The notes: generated by a model not told the origin, from the letters alone. Counted from the first letter of the stretch, positions 24,321 to 35,337 are shown. The stretch: DNA of 64,000 nucleotides from Astropecten irregularis (GCA_963971285.1 OZ020259.1:6572001-6636000), one strand, 5' to 3'. Made by a program: numbers and translations.

Positions 24321-25021
24321 CATAATAATGATCCGCAATTTCCATTTCCCCAACGTACCAATTTTCGAGGCGATCGGCCGTTCCTACTGTGTGTTATAAA
24401 AAATGCAATTTTTATGACGTCATGATGACAGCACCGATTGTTTGTCTATGCAGTGTTCTTCTATGGTGTATGTTTAAAAATTATCAAAAAGAAATTCAAA
24501 GATATCTTGTTTTGTTTACTTGATATCGTTAAAAGAACTTTAATAACCCAAAATTTCAATAAATCATAAAAAATCAGAGAATGACGTCATGATGACGTCA
24601 TCGCAATTTTTCGATATAACACTTCCCGACTTAGATACATACCAAGTTTCAACTCAATCAAACTTAAGGTTCGTTCATAATTGATGTCTGAAGTTTGCCC
24701 CTTTAAGACACTGTCGCGTGACACCTGATGACGTCATTGAAATTGTATACCAAGTTTCAACTCAATCAAACTTAGGGTTCGTTCATAATTGATGTCTGAA
24801 GTTTGCCCCTTTAAGACACTGTCACGTGACACCTGATGACGTCATAATGAAAAGTTTCGGGAGACAACTACCCTATATGGACTTCCTACATACCAAGTTT
24901 GGTTAAGATCAGCCGTTTAAAAGTGACCAAAGTGGCGTGTAGAATGCCCCTGTACAAAGTCTATACGAAATCTGCAGGAAGAAGAAGAAGAAAAAAAAAA
25001 AAAAAACAGAACAAAAATAAA

Positions 25022-25150
25022 GGGTTATCGCTTGCGCGGAAAACCCCCCCCAAAAAAAACAGAACAAAAATAAAGGGGTTTCGCTTGCGCGGACAACCAA
25101 AAAAAAATCAGAACAAAAACAATACCTTTTCCGTGGAACACGGAAAAGCC
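25022..25150 (+). repeat. Junction hairpin modules 3
   Basis: Three hairpin-plus-A-rich modules at 25022-25046, 25077-25097 and 25124-25150. The last has arms CCTTTTCCGTG/CACGGAAAAGC, while the next unit opens with GGCTTTTCCGTTTTAT rather than the usual ...CCGCATATG. The linker AACAGAACAAAAATAAA recurs between them. Confidence 0.8.
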
Positions 25151-26775
25151 AAAAAAAAAAGAAATTGTGTCTGTTGAAAACAGAACACAAGGCTTTTCCG
25201 TTTTATAGAAAAATCAACATAACCTTATACACACAAAGACATTTGATTAAGATCTTATGTTTTATACTTTTGAAGCATGCACCTTTAATCATACACTCAC
25301 GTGACTTGGTCATATTTCTGACACAAAAAAAGACCTTGCCTAACATTGACTTTTGGCGAAAGAATCATGATTATAGCCCTAACAACTTTTAAATCAGAAG
25401 CTACTTCTTGTTTGACCGGAAATAGAGGTCGTATAGGTCAAGCAATGCATCACAAATGAAAGACCTTGCCTTACATTGTCCATTGGTGAAAGAATCATGA
25501 TCATACCTCTTACCACTTTTAAATGAGGAGCTACTTCCTGTTTAACCGGAAGTAGAGGTCACAGAGGTCAATCAATGTGTCACAATGAAAGACCTTGCCT
25601 AACATTGACTTTTGGTGCAAGAATCATGATCACAGCTCTTTACACTTTTAAATGAGGACCTAATTCCTCTTTGCCCTGTACAAGTCAATGGGCTATAGCG
25701 TGAAAAATATTTAAAAAATCATTAAAAAAAATGACGCTGTCTTGACGTAACTTCATAATTACAATCCCGAACCTCAAATTCACCAATGTACCAATTTTCA
25801 AGGCGATCAGCCGTTCCTACTATGTGTTATAAAAATCGCATTTTTCATGACGTCATGATGACGTCACCGATTTTTTGTCTATGCAGTGTTCATCTATGGT
25901 GTATGCTGAAGAATTATCAAAAAGGAATTCAAAGATATCTTGTTTCGTTTTCTAGATATCGTTAAAACAACTTTAATAACCCAAAATATCAATAAATCAT
26001 AAAAAATCAGGAAATGACGTCATGATGACGTCATAGCAATTTTTCGATATAACACTTCCCGACTTAGATACATAAGAAGTTTCAACTCAATCAAACTAAG
26101 GGTTCGTTCATAATTGATGTCTGAAGTTTGCCCCTTTTAGACACTGTCATGTGAGACATAATGACGTCATGATGACCTCATTAAAATGTTTCGATTTAAC
26201 ACTTCCCGACTTAGATACATACCAAGTTTCAACTCAATCAAACTTAGGGTTCGTTCATAATTTATGTCTGAAGTTTGCCCCTTTTAGACACTGTCACCTG
26301 ACAGTTGATGACGTCATGATGACGTCATTGAAATTTTTCGATATAACACTTCCCGACTTAGATACATACCAAGTTTCAACTCAATCAAACTTTAAGACAC
26401 TGTCACGTGACACCTGATGACGTCATGGTTATGAAAAGTTTCGGCACACAACTACCCTATATGGACTTCCTTCAGACCAAGTTTGGTTAAGATCGACTGT
26501 TTATAAATGACCAAAGTGGGGTCTAGAAAACCCCCGTGTTAAGTCTATGGGATTTGGGCGGAAGATGCGGAAGAAAAAAAAAACTAGAGGTTGTGTCTGT
26601 TTAAAACAGAACACATGGCTTTTCCGCATAATGATATAAACATTAATATTTCTCCAATTAAAACACATCACTTATTTTGTTTGATGAGACAGATGGTTTA
26701 AAAGTGACCGTTTCTAAATGTAGAAAACTTGAGTTAAACAAATCACTTTTGGAGTTTTGGAGTGTGCCCCTTTAA

Positions 26776-27541
26776 AGGTACACGCCGGCTTCAAAGTCCA
26801 TACAAATGAAGAGTGCAGAGTATAACACAATATTTCTAGAACACTGGATGGATGTTTTCGTGAAAAAAAATCCGAAATAAATCGTTTTATTAGGGTTAAT
26901 TAACGGAAATCAAAATAAGGTCAAAGGTTAGCGTATACGCATTTCCAGCCGTAACAAGTGTTAGAAGGATGTGGCACACCAATGGTTTTAGACTGGTGCT
27001 CATAGCTGTGACTAGGCCTGGGCGATTAACTCGATTAATCGATTAATCGCGATTACATTCTTGTGTCGATTACTAGATTAGTAAATCCTGAACTACTCGA
27101 TTAATCGTGCCAGCGCGATTAGTGCCTTCGAGTTGCGATTAATTCCACGAGTTACTACTCTTCTCAGTCGATCAATAGCCATGCCGTGTGTGTTGCATGG
27201 AGCAGCTGCATAGACTTGATGGCAAGTCGTTAGACATTCGTGTTTTGTCCATCCGTCCGTCAATATCATGCATCGTTCGTATAGTGAGGCAACGTAATCG
27301 TGATTCAATAGGGGGTCGAGTGTGATAAAATTACCGACTTGATATCAAGTCTGCTGCTGCACGTGCACCGGATGCCACGTGACTTACGGTTTTTCGTATT
27401 TTTCATGAAAACGGCTCAATTGTACCGTGTATTTGTGTGGAATGTTCTATTCTACTTTTGGAAGACCTTTCCAGTCATGATAAAGGCATGCATTGGCGCC
27501 AAAAAGCGCCCAAAAATGCGCAACGAGGCCGGCGTGTACCT
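26776..27541. mobile_element. TTAA-flanked DNA transposon, 766 bp, non-autonomous
   Basis: Terminal inverted repeats AGGTACACGCCGGC and GCCGGCGTGTACCT are flanked on both sides by TTAA. The paralogous unit at 23777 reads straight through GTGCCCCTTTAATCTTACGTCA without the insert, so the boundaries are defined at base level. The interior holds GGCCTGGGCGATTAACTCGA and repeated GATTAATCG words of the kind seen at hAT element ends, perhaps a nested relic. Longer open stretches (27093-27308, 27339-27545) show no transposase motif. TTAA targeting is typical of piggyBac-like elements; assignment is inferred. Confidence 0.85.
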
Positions 27542-27679
27542 TTAATCTTACGTCACTTGTCTTGGCCACATAAAGTGGTTTTATAAAACTGTGTGTGACT
27601 GTGTGCCATATAGATGCAAACGGGTTAACACTGCTGTCTGACAACAAAGCACCCCTGGCAAGGCCTAACGAATAACAGT

Positions 27680-27790
27680 CATCCGAGCAGACGGTTTTGA
27701 ATGGCGCCCTTTTTGATTAAAACAAGCAACTATGTACTTTGTTTAATCAAAAGAGGGCGCCATTCAAAACCGTGTGCTCGGATTACCGAT
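27680..27790. repeat. Long inverted repeat around GGCGCC, second copy
   Basis: Same structure as 23922-24040, with a slightly shorter loop. Immediately followed by the ORF-like module. Confidence 0.75.
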
Positions 27791-28021
27791 TCATGCATTA
27801 CTGAAAACGGTCTAAGTAGATTGTTGCGCGTGCGTGGTTGTCTTGTCAAAAACAGCATTTACGCTGTAGGCAACTATGATAATGAAAAGAAGGAGAACAC
27901 GGCATATATAAAGCAGGCAAACAACCTTTCGAGCGCCTGGCATGAATGGTGTTTAAATCGTATGTTTCATTTTATGACCAATATGTTCACGTACAGAGCT
28001 ATTTACAAGTTAATGGGCTAG
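27701..28021 (+). other. ORF-like module, longest copy (106 codons)
   Basis: Open from within the inverted repeat to a stop at 28019-28021. Conserved phrases with the copies at 24063 and 29504 are SRLLRVRGCLVKNSI, ENTAYIKQANNLS, WHEWC and MFTY. No family recognised, and no homology to a transposase or Rep protein that I can see. The shared openness of three copies may reflect recent duplication rather than selection. Confidence 0.4.
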
Positions 28022-29026
28022 TCTGAGAAAGATTTTAAAAAATCATAAAAATTGTAGTGATGACGCCGTCGTGACGTAACTTCATAATTACGATCCGCAA
28101 CCTCCATTTCCCCAACCTACCAATTTTCGAGGCGATCGGCCGTTCCTACTGTGTGTTATAAAAAGTGCAATTTTTATGACGTCATGATGATGTCACCGAA
28201 TTTTTGTCTATGCAGTGTTCATCTATGGTGTATGCTGAAGAGTTATCAAAAAGAAATTCAAAGATATCTTGTTTTGTTTACTTGATATCGTTAAAAGAAC
28301 TTGAATAACCCAAAATTTAAATAAATCATAAAAAATTAGAGAATGACGTCATGATGACGTCATTGCAATGTTTCGATATAACACTTCCCGACTTAGATAC
28401 ATACTGAGTTTCAACTCAATTAAACTTAGGGTTCGTTCATAATTGATGTCTGAAGTTTGCCCCTATAAGACACTGTCACGTGACACCTGATGACGTCATG
28501 ATGACGTCATTAAAATTTTTCGATATAACACTTCCCGACTTAGATACATACCAAGTTTCAACTCAACCAAACTTAGGATTCGTTCATAATTGATGTCTGA
28601 AGTTTGCCCATTTAAGACACTGTCACGTGACACCTGATGACGTCATGGTAGTGAAAAGTTTCGGCACACAACTACCCTATATGGACTTCCTTCAGACCAG
28701 GTTTGGTTAAGATCGACTGTTTATAAATGACCAAAGTGGGGTTCAGAAAACCCCCGTGTTAAGTCTTTGGGATTTTGGCAGAAGATGAGGAAGCAGAAAC
28801 TAGAGGTTGTGTCTGTTGAAAACAGAACACATGGCTTTTCCGCATATGATATATAATATTTCTCAAATTAAATACACATCGCTGATTTTGTTTGATTAAG
28901 ACATACGGTTTCAATTTAGAAAACTTAAGTATTAACCATTTACTTGCAGGGTTTATGGAGCCCCTGATAGAAGACATTGTCATTGCAATGGGCATTATTA
29001 TGACATCATGATGCGAAACCAATTGC

Positions 29027-30670
29027 GAATATAAAATTATTAGCGAATACCAAATACATTTCTGTATTCGCAAATTAATGATATCGTCTTCGCAAAATGA
29101 TTTCATGAAGATGATATCATTGGAAAATTATTTGCGAATATAAAATCATTTGCGAATAATTATGAAATAATTTAGTTATCTTCAGTCTTATACTGATTGC
29201 CATGTATACGATAAAGATACACGATAAGATACCTACAAAGTCCCGGGGAAAGGACGTGACTTTAATTTGTTCATTTGTAAAACGTCAAATTGCCACTTGA
29301 AAAAAAAGACAAAGTCTATGGATCATTGCAGTTTTTCCATATAGAACTATTCCCTAGTATTAAGCTTCACATGTATAAGCTTGTAACACGACCCATAAAA
29401 TGACGTATATACTCCGCAACCTACATCGATAGCATTCCTATTAAGATGATGGTGCTGGTATTTAATATAAAAGACTTTCCGTCTTCCCAGTTTTCAATAA
29501 AAGATGATAGGCGGTGTACAAAATATTAATACTGACACCACCACAGAATCTCGTTTTAATCAAAAGAGGGCGCCATTCAAAACCGTGTGCTCCGACACTG
29601 AATCATGCATTACTAAAAACGGTATAAGTAGATTGCTGCGCGTGCGTGGTTGTCTTGACAAAAACAGCATTTTACGCTGGCAACTTAACTATGATAAGGA
29701 ACTGAATGGGAATGTTGCATATATAATCCAGGCAATCAACCAGTGCAGCGCACCTTGCATTTATGTTGCCAATCGTATGTTTTATTTAATGACCAATATT
29801 TTCACGTACACAGAGCAACCCTACATCAATAGAATTTCGATTAAGATTTGGTGCTGGTATTTAATGATATATAAGAAGACTAACGTGCAAAATGTGTATG
29901 GCGAGATGTAAACGAAGTTTTAAGTCACGTACTCGGACATTACATGTACATGTATATGTACATGCACATGCACATGTATGTCATACACAGTGAATGACGT
30001 ACGTAGGCCTACATGTACAGTGAATGGGGAATTGAGCGTCATTTGTTTTGTACATGACCATATTTTCACGTAATCTGTGACCATGTCTCACAATGTAGAA
30101 ATTGGTTTAACCCATTTTAGTTGCAGGGTTATAATAGAGCCCCTGTCATTCAGTTGGACATACGATGACATCATTATGATGACGTTGGAGAACCTGAGTG
30201 CTTTTGAGGATACATCATTATGCAAATGACACAAAATCATTTTGCGAATACAAAATCATAAGCGTAACATCATTAGCGAATACGACATCATTAGCCAATA
30301 TAAAATCAATTGTGAATACAAATTCATTTGCAAATAGAAAATCATTAGCGAATACAAAATCATTTTCGAATACAAAATCATTTAATGCGACTACGTAATC
30401 ATTTTGCGTAGTCCTTTGTCGAAGACGATATCATTTGCTATTACGCAAAATAATTTTGCATTCGTTATAATGATGATCTTCTTAGACTTTCTTAAAGGCG
30501 ATATCACGATGCGATAACAAAATCGTTTGCGAATACGAATATGCGAATACAAAATCATTTACGAATACAAAATCATTTTGCGTAATCGCATATCGTCTAC
30601 GACAAATGATTGCGTGAAGACGAAATTTTCTTGTGAATACGAAATCATTTGCGAATACAAATCATTTGGA
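29027..30670. repeat. Diffuse tandem/inverted GCGAATAC repeats
   Basis: The word GCGAATAC with AAAATCATT linkers recurs many times at 29027-29160 and 30235-30665, in forms such as TTTGCGAATACAAAATCATT. A palindromic ACATGTACATGTATATGT tract lies at 29942-29975. It fills the unusually long interval between the last two B-unit openings. Confidence 0.7.
29504..29911 (+). repeat. ORF-like module, copy 4
   Basis: Open frame of 135 codons with CLDKNSI and MFYLMTNIFTYT phrases related to the modules at 24063 and 27701. Only the right arm of the flanking inverted repeat is present. TGGTGCTGGTATTTAATGAT recurs at 30930. Confidence 0.45.
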
Positions 30671-31345
30671 GAACCTGATTGCATGAAACATATTTGCTTC
30701 CATAATGAAATTCTGTCTTGAACTGATTGCCTCGTATAGAAAAAGACGAATGCAAAGTCCAGGGCAAAGGACGTGACATTTACTTGTTTCATGTGTAAAA
30801 CTGCGCTGACTAGGTTGCCACGTACAAATTGACAAACTCGATGGATCATTTCAATTTTTCCATCTAACTCTTCCCAAATATTATAGTTCGATACTTAACA
30901 CGACCAATCAATAGCATTTCGATTAAGATTTGGTGCTGGTATTTAATGATATATAAAAGGACTTACGTGCAAACTATGGCAAGTTGTAAACGACGTTTTG
31001 TGTCACGCAATCGGACATGTGCATTGTATGTTATAAATATACACAGTGAATTGCGTGCGTAGGCATGTACACTGTACATAGTGTATGGGAAATTGATCGA
31101 GCTTCATTTTGTACAACGACCATGTTCACGTAATCTGTGTACAAAGTGAACGGGCTATAAAATATTTTCAAAAAATCATATAAAATGATGAAATGATGAA
31201 AAGTTTCGGGGCACAACTACCCTATATGGACTTCATTCAGACCAAGGTTGGTTAAGATCGGCTGTTTTAAAGTAACCAAAGTGCCGCGCAGAAAAATCTG
31301 TGTACAAAGTCTATGGGCCACAGAACAAACTAAAAAAAATACTAG

Positions 31346-31640
31346 AGATCTATGGCTGTTGCAAACAGCACATAGGGCTTTTCCGAAAATGATATTATAG
31401 ATTGATATACACATATATGTAAACTGTTATACAAAGAAAGCAAAGGGACCCCTTAATGGACATTTAAAAACAAGAATCATGATCATAGCTCTTACCACTT
31501 TTCAATGACGAGCTACTTCCTGTTTCACCGGAAGTAGAGGTCACAGAGGTCAAGCATTTTGTCACAAAGAAAGACCTTGCCTAACAACCACTTTTGGTGA
31601 AAGAATCATGATCAAAGCTCTTACAGTGTCGGATATTTTG
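31346..31640 (+). repeat. Right edge of the composite satellite
   Basis: After the last opening hairpin (CTATGGCTGTT/AACAGCACATAG) come about one and a half 130-bp repeats, ending near CAAAGCTCTTAC. The duplicated lectin-flank sequence begins at about 31629. Confidence 0.7.
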
Positions 31641-33150
31641 AACAATATCAATTGCTATTGCGATGGGACTATATTATCAGCATTGCGTAGCTCCAAGAAT
31701 TAAGAAAAACATGTGGTCGATTTCACCAAGCACTTAGATCAATCTTAAATCATGAACCAATTCTTGATTACTAAGCAAAGTGTGATATCACAATGCAAAT
31801 AACTATGGTCAACTTACAACCAATCTTAAAATAAATCTTTAAGTTTCGTGAAATCCACCCATGGGCACGATTGCACGAAATGCTAAGTCAGATCGGCACA
31901 TGCTCATCAATCTTAATTGCTAAGAAAAATGTGATGTCACAATGCTAGTTATATCAAATGGAAACAGATACAATCGTAAATCTTTGTGAAATCGACCCCT
32001 GGAGCCCTTTTTAATCTCGTTACCTTTTATGTCAAATATAAAACACATACGTCTTCAGCACCCTTTCATTGAATAGAATGGAATACAAACAAGGGAATAC
32101 CCAATTTGCATAAATCATGTGGCATTATTTAAGACTTGCAGCTTTTCATCGCCATTAAAAGATGCGCGCCCATCGCTATGCAAGATCAAGTCGTACACTA
32201 TTAGGCATGTGCATGGCTAGCTATACAGGCGCTGGTATTAAACACAGCCTGTCGATTTCTGAAGTCGACAACGTGCACTCAAATTGATGGTTCTGTTGCA
32301 ATATCCTATTTTTTTTTTTAGGGAGTGCTCATTAATTCCAGCATTGTGCCCAAATAAGGTATACTTTTTACTAACTCAAACAGCTCCTATACAAAGGTCT
32401 TTGGAATTGTACAACGTTAATAGGCCACCGTATTAACAATTCCCACACCATATTGTTGCCTTAAACAGAACCCACTCCCGAATTTTGAAGTGGGCAGAAT
32501 ATGAAAACAACACGTCAAAAGTCTTGAAGCGGCCTCTGTTATATGACTTCAAATGTTTGCAAATGATATTTCCTGGGTTACCAACCACAACTCTCTGTGT
32601 TTTAAATAATTTTGTTAATACAGTGCAGCTGCGTATATTTTTGGCGACATTCAAGTAATATTAATATTCACATTTTGGTTTATTTTGGGGGACGTGATGA
32701 AGAAGTGAAAGTTTTTTTTTTTTTTTTTTACATTTGTGACCCTTAGAAGATCTAGGCGACCAATTTTGCGATGATATGGTCATTGGTTTCTCAAAATACC
32801 GGTTGTAATTGTGTATGTGTGTTTAGCCTACCTCCATATACCTATGTAGTTTACTTAATAAACCTCCCAGTTTGCTTGCTATTCATGGCTGCGTCGTGGC
32901 ATCCTGTTGCCATCAACCGTCCATTCTTCCAAATCAACCAGCGAAAATAATTTGGAGATAGGGTCACAATTTCAGCCGGCACAAAATTAATTAAAATGAG
33001 GTTGTTGAATCTGGACACCATGGCATTCAAAGGTGAAATATTGGCAATGAAAAAAAAAAACAGTTATTGCTGTTGTGTATTGAAATTATGGTATATCTTG
33101 ACGTCACCTTACCTTGACCAAATTGAAGGTTTCGGCTGAAGTGTCCCCAT
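31629..33150. repeat. Duplicated flank, left copy (partner 35940-36650)
   Basis: Collinear words shared with the right copy: TTTTGAACAATAT.AATTGCT, TTTTAATCTCGTT, AAAGATGCGCGCCCATC, CATGGCTGCGTCGTGGC, CCTGTTGCCATCAACCGTCC and ACCAGCGAAAATAATTTGGA. The left copy has about 800 additional bases. The pair brackets the lectin at 34849-35337. No gene inside. Confidence 0.75.
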
Positions 33151-34848
33151 TTGTGTTCATGAAAAGGATTTTTTTCTAAAATTAGCCAGCTTGATATTTT
33201 GAGCATCTAAAAATACAGTAGCTGTTTGAACCATCCCACATACTCAATATAATATATTTTTTCTCTTCATTTGTAACCTAGATCTAGAAAACCAGCGTCA
33301 AGAAAACTCACAAATACTATTCTGTGACGCTGATATTTTGATTATGTCCTTAATTCCACAAAGGTCGTAAGGCCAATATGCCTATGTATGAATGAATTGC
33401 CTGACCCTTTTTATGACTACCAAGGTATTCTCATACTTTGATCTTGTCATAATTGATAAAGAACGACCTCTGCCTATTGAGGTATATTTCAGGCAGCATC
33501 TGCAGGCAATTATGCCTATATTTGATTTTAGTTTTTTACTGTTTTGCTTTATTGACGGCATCAAATATAAAAGGACTTGTGATTTGATTTGCCGCCCTTT
33601 TTCTTTTTCTTCTTCCCCCCTGGTAATTGAAGTGTTGATTGGTCATCACATTATTAACAAAAATTACAAAGAGACGTCATATCTCTGTGACGTAGGTTAC
33701 TGTATGGGTGTTCAAGATGGGTAATTGAATATAACAATCTTGGATTAGTTTCTGTTCTGATCAGGGAAAACGTTCAAACACAAGAACTTATGAAGACTTG
33801 ACAAATTTGAAAAGGAATTGTTCTTCATGGAAGTCATATATAACACAGGGCGCTTCAAAACCTATGGCATGCAGTTTAGAGTTATATTTCGCTGTTTGAA
33901 GTCGTATGGTTTGCTGTATCTTACGTTATGGTACAGCTTTGGTGATTTCCTGAAAATTAGGACATTGGCGGATTGAAATCAAAAGCTGTAATTCGTGGAA
34001 GGCTGATCATGTGACATAAAGCAATCGAATGATAAACAATAGATTAAAAACAAAGAAAATGTCGACACCATAGAACTTGTGTATTGCCAACAAAATCAGA
34101 TAATTCTTTAATCACATCTTCACTGATTTGATTTAAAATCCGATCTTTAGACATACTTATAATAGGAGATCAAAGGACCTGGCAAGTTTCGATCCTATTC
34201 AGCAGAATCTTTCTTTAAAAAAAAGTCTTTGAGAAAGATCCTGTTATGATCGAAAGGCCTCAGGCCCTCCCAACTCATTTCATATACATGTCTTTCCGGA
34301 AATTTTTGGTGAGCAATGTGCAGTTTGTATTGATTTCAAATTAAGTTGCATTTTTAATAAAAGTTCCAGACAATTACTTTTTAAGAATATATTTTTGAGA
34401 AGTCATAGCAGTCAATGTCTTTGTTCTCATTGTCACCAAATCATTTATCCGTTAAAATGTGTTGGCATTAAAGTTGATGAGATGCATCTCATTATTGACG
34501 AAGGAAATAATCTGGAAATAATAATCTTGATCTAATTTGGTTTTCCAGCTTGCGAGCATGAACTCGTTAAATATTGTGTCCTTGAAGATAACGCGTTTGT
34601 TGTAATGTCCACACGGCATTGCTGGTTCAGTTGAGGTCGTGACGGAAAATGTCTTTCGATCGCATACTTCTAAGGTCTCCTACTTTTATGAGTGAACATT
34701 TCAAATGGAAAGGCACTAAATAATATTGCAGATAGTCTGGGTCTTTGCTACAAACTAACTGTTTTAAGTAAGACCTAATTATTTTTTTTATTGAAGGTTC
34801 AAGCAGTTGGTAACCAACTTGAGTTATCTTTCTTTGATTTGGGTAAGT
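33151..34848. other. Intergenic; no supported gene
   Basis: A 110-codon plus-strand stretch at 33392-33724 has no recognisable domain. An inverted pair around GTTTCGATCC.ATTCAGCAG and CTGTTATGATCGAAAG lies at 34178-34258; a related word, CGTTTCGATCCTGGCC, is at 41641. Confidence 0.4.
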
Positions 34849-35337
34849 TCAGGGGCTCGGCTTACGGTAGCAGATAGCGGGATACATTGTGGTACAAGAC
34901 AAATCAAGCCACAGTCCATGTCGTTGTTTTCCAATGGCACCGCAATCCTCTACTCCACCATGATTGTTGGGCTCTCCATCTCTTTCACTCCAATACGTGA
35001 AGGTGTTGGTCTGCTGGATATTGTTGCACATCCACTCACCCTCTACATCCAGGTCATCACAAGCTATCCAAATGATAGCCCAATTGACATTTGTCTCCAT
35101 GACATGGTCAATGATAAAATCATTCTCCTCCTGTGAGCGGGGCGCAGCCATCTCTCCGCCCATGTCCTGGCAGGATTGCTTGGCATCAGCCCAGGTCAGA
35201 TCCGAGGTGAAACGGTAGCAGCCTCGACGCCACATTTTCCATCCGGGCGGGCATTCAATGAAAGGACAGTTTTGACCGAGGGTAAAGCTGGTGAGAATGA
35301 GCCCAGAGAGGATAATGAAGAGGTGAACTGAGAGCAT
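34849..35337 (-). CDS. Secreted C-type lectin with EPN motif, intronless, 162 aa
   Basis: Complete frame. Signal peptide at residues 1-21 (hydrophobic FIILSGLILTSFTLG), then a single lectin domain from C29 to C156: CPPGWKMWRRGCY (29-41), C56, SQEENDF, W102, EPN at 122-124 (mannose-type calcium-site triplet), GGVEDCG with C132, WLD at 143-145 in place of WND, C148 and C156. The extra pair C93/C104 matches the gene at 5542-6030. Protein length is identical but sequence is otherwise well diverged. EPN versus QPD suggests a different sugar preference; WLD may weaken the second calcium ligand. The ATG at 35335-35337 gives the natural signal peptide. Confidence 0.92.
   Translation of the reverse strand: MLSVHLFIILSGLILTSFTLGQNCPFIECPPGWKMWRRGCYRFTSDLTWADAKQSCQDMGGEMAAPRSQEENDFIIDHVMETNVNWAIIWIACDDLDVEGEWMCNNIQQTNTFTYWSERDGEPNNHGGVEDCGAIGKQRHGLWLDLSCTTMYPAICYRKPSP

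Larger units (their letters stand above)
20775..31345 (+). repeat. Composite satellite, subfamily B: tandem units of about 1.4 kb
   Basis: Units open with (CTAGAG)GTTGTGTCTGTT at about 20775, 22208, 23600, 25164, 26584, 28800, and a diverged one at 31342. Spacings are about 1433, 1392, 1564, 1420 and 2216, the last becoming about 1450 once a 766-bp insertion is subtracted, then 2542 for the most divergent interval. The opening hairpin is followed by GGCTTTTCCGCATATGATA. Later parts include TGACGTCATGATGACGTCA, TATAACACTTCCCGAC, ACATACCAAGTTTCAACT, GGGAGACAACTACCC, and a GTCTATGGG plus purine/A-rich tail. The order of motifs parallels subfamily A, so A and B are diverged relatives. Confidence 0.88.

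Noticed and set aside
22039-25190. Lys-rich and Phe-rich open frames at 22039-22227 and 24899-25190.
   Set aside because: Translations of the A-rich hairpin modules and purine tails; composition artefact.
24830-28660. CTGATGA followed by GAAA in B units (for example near 24833 and 28634) resembles a hammerhead ribozyme core, which would make the array a retrozyme.
   Set aside because: The bases between the two boxes do not form the required stem II next to GAAA in any copy I examined, and other copies lose the GAAA.
15900-31640. Regularly spaced repeats that might be mistaken for a CRISPR array.
   Set aside because: Units are 130 to 1450 bp, eukaryotic context, no short repeats with unique spacers and no cas genes.
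33392-33724. 110-codon plus-strand open stretch.
   Set aside because: No recognisable domain and no supporting signals.
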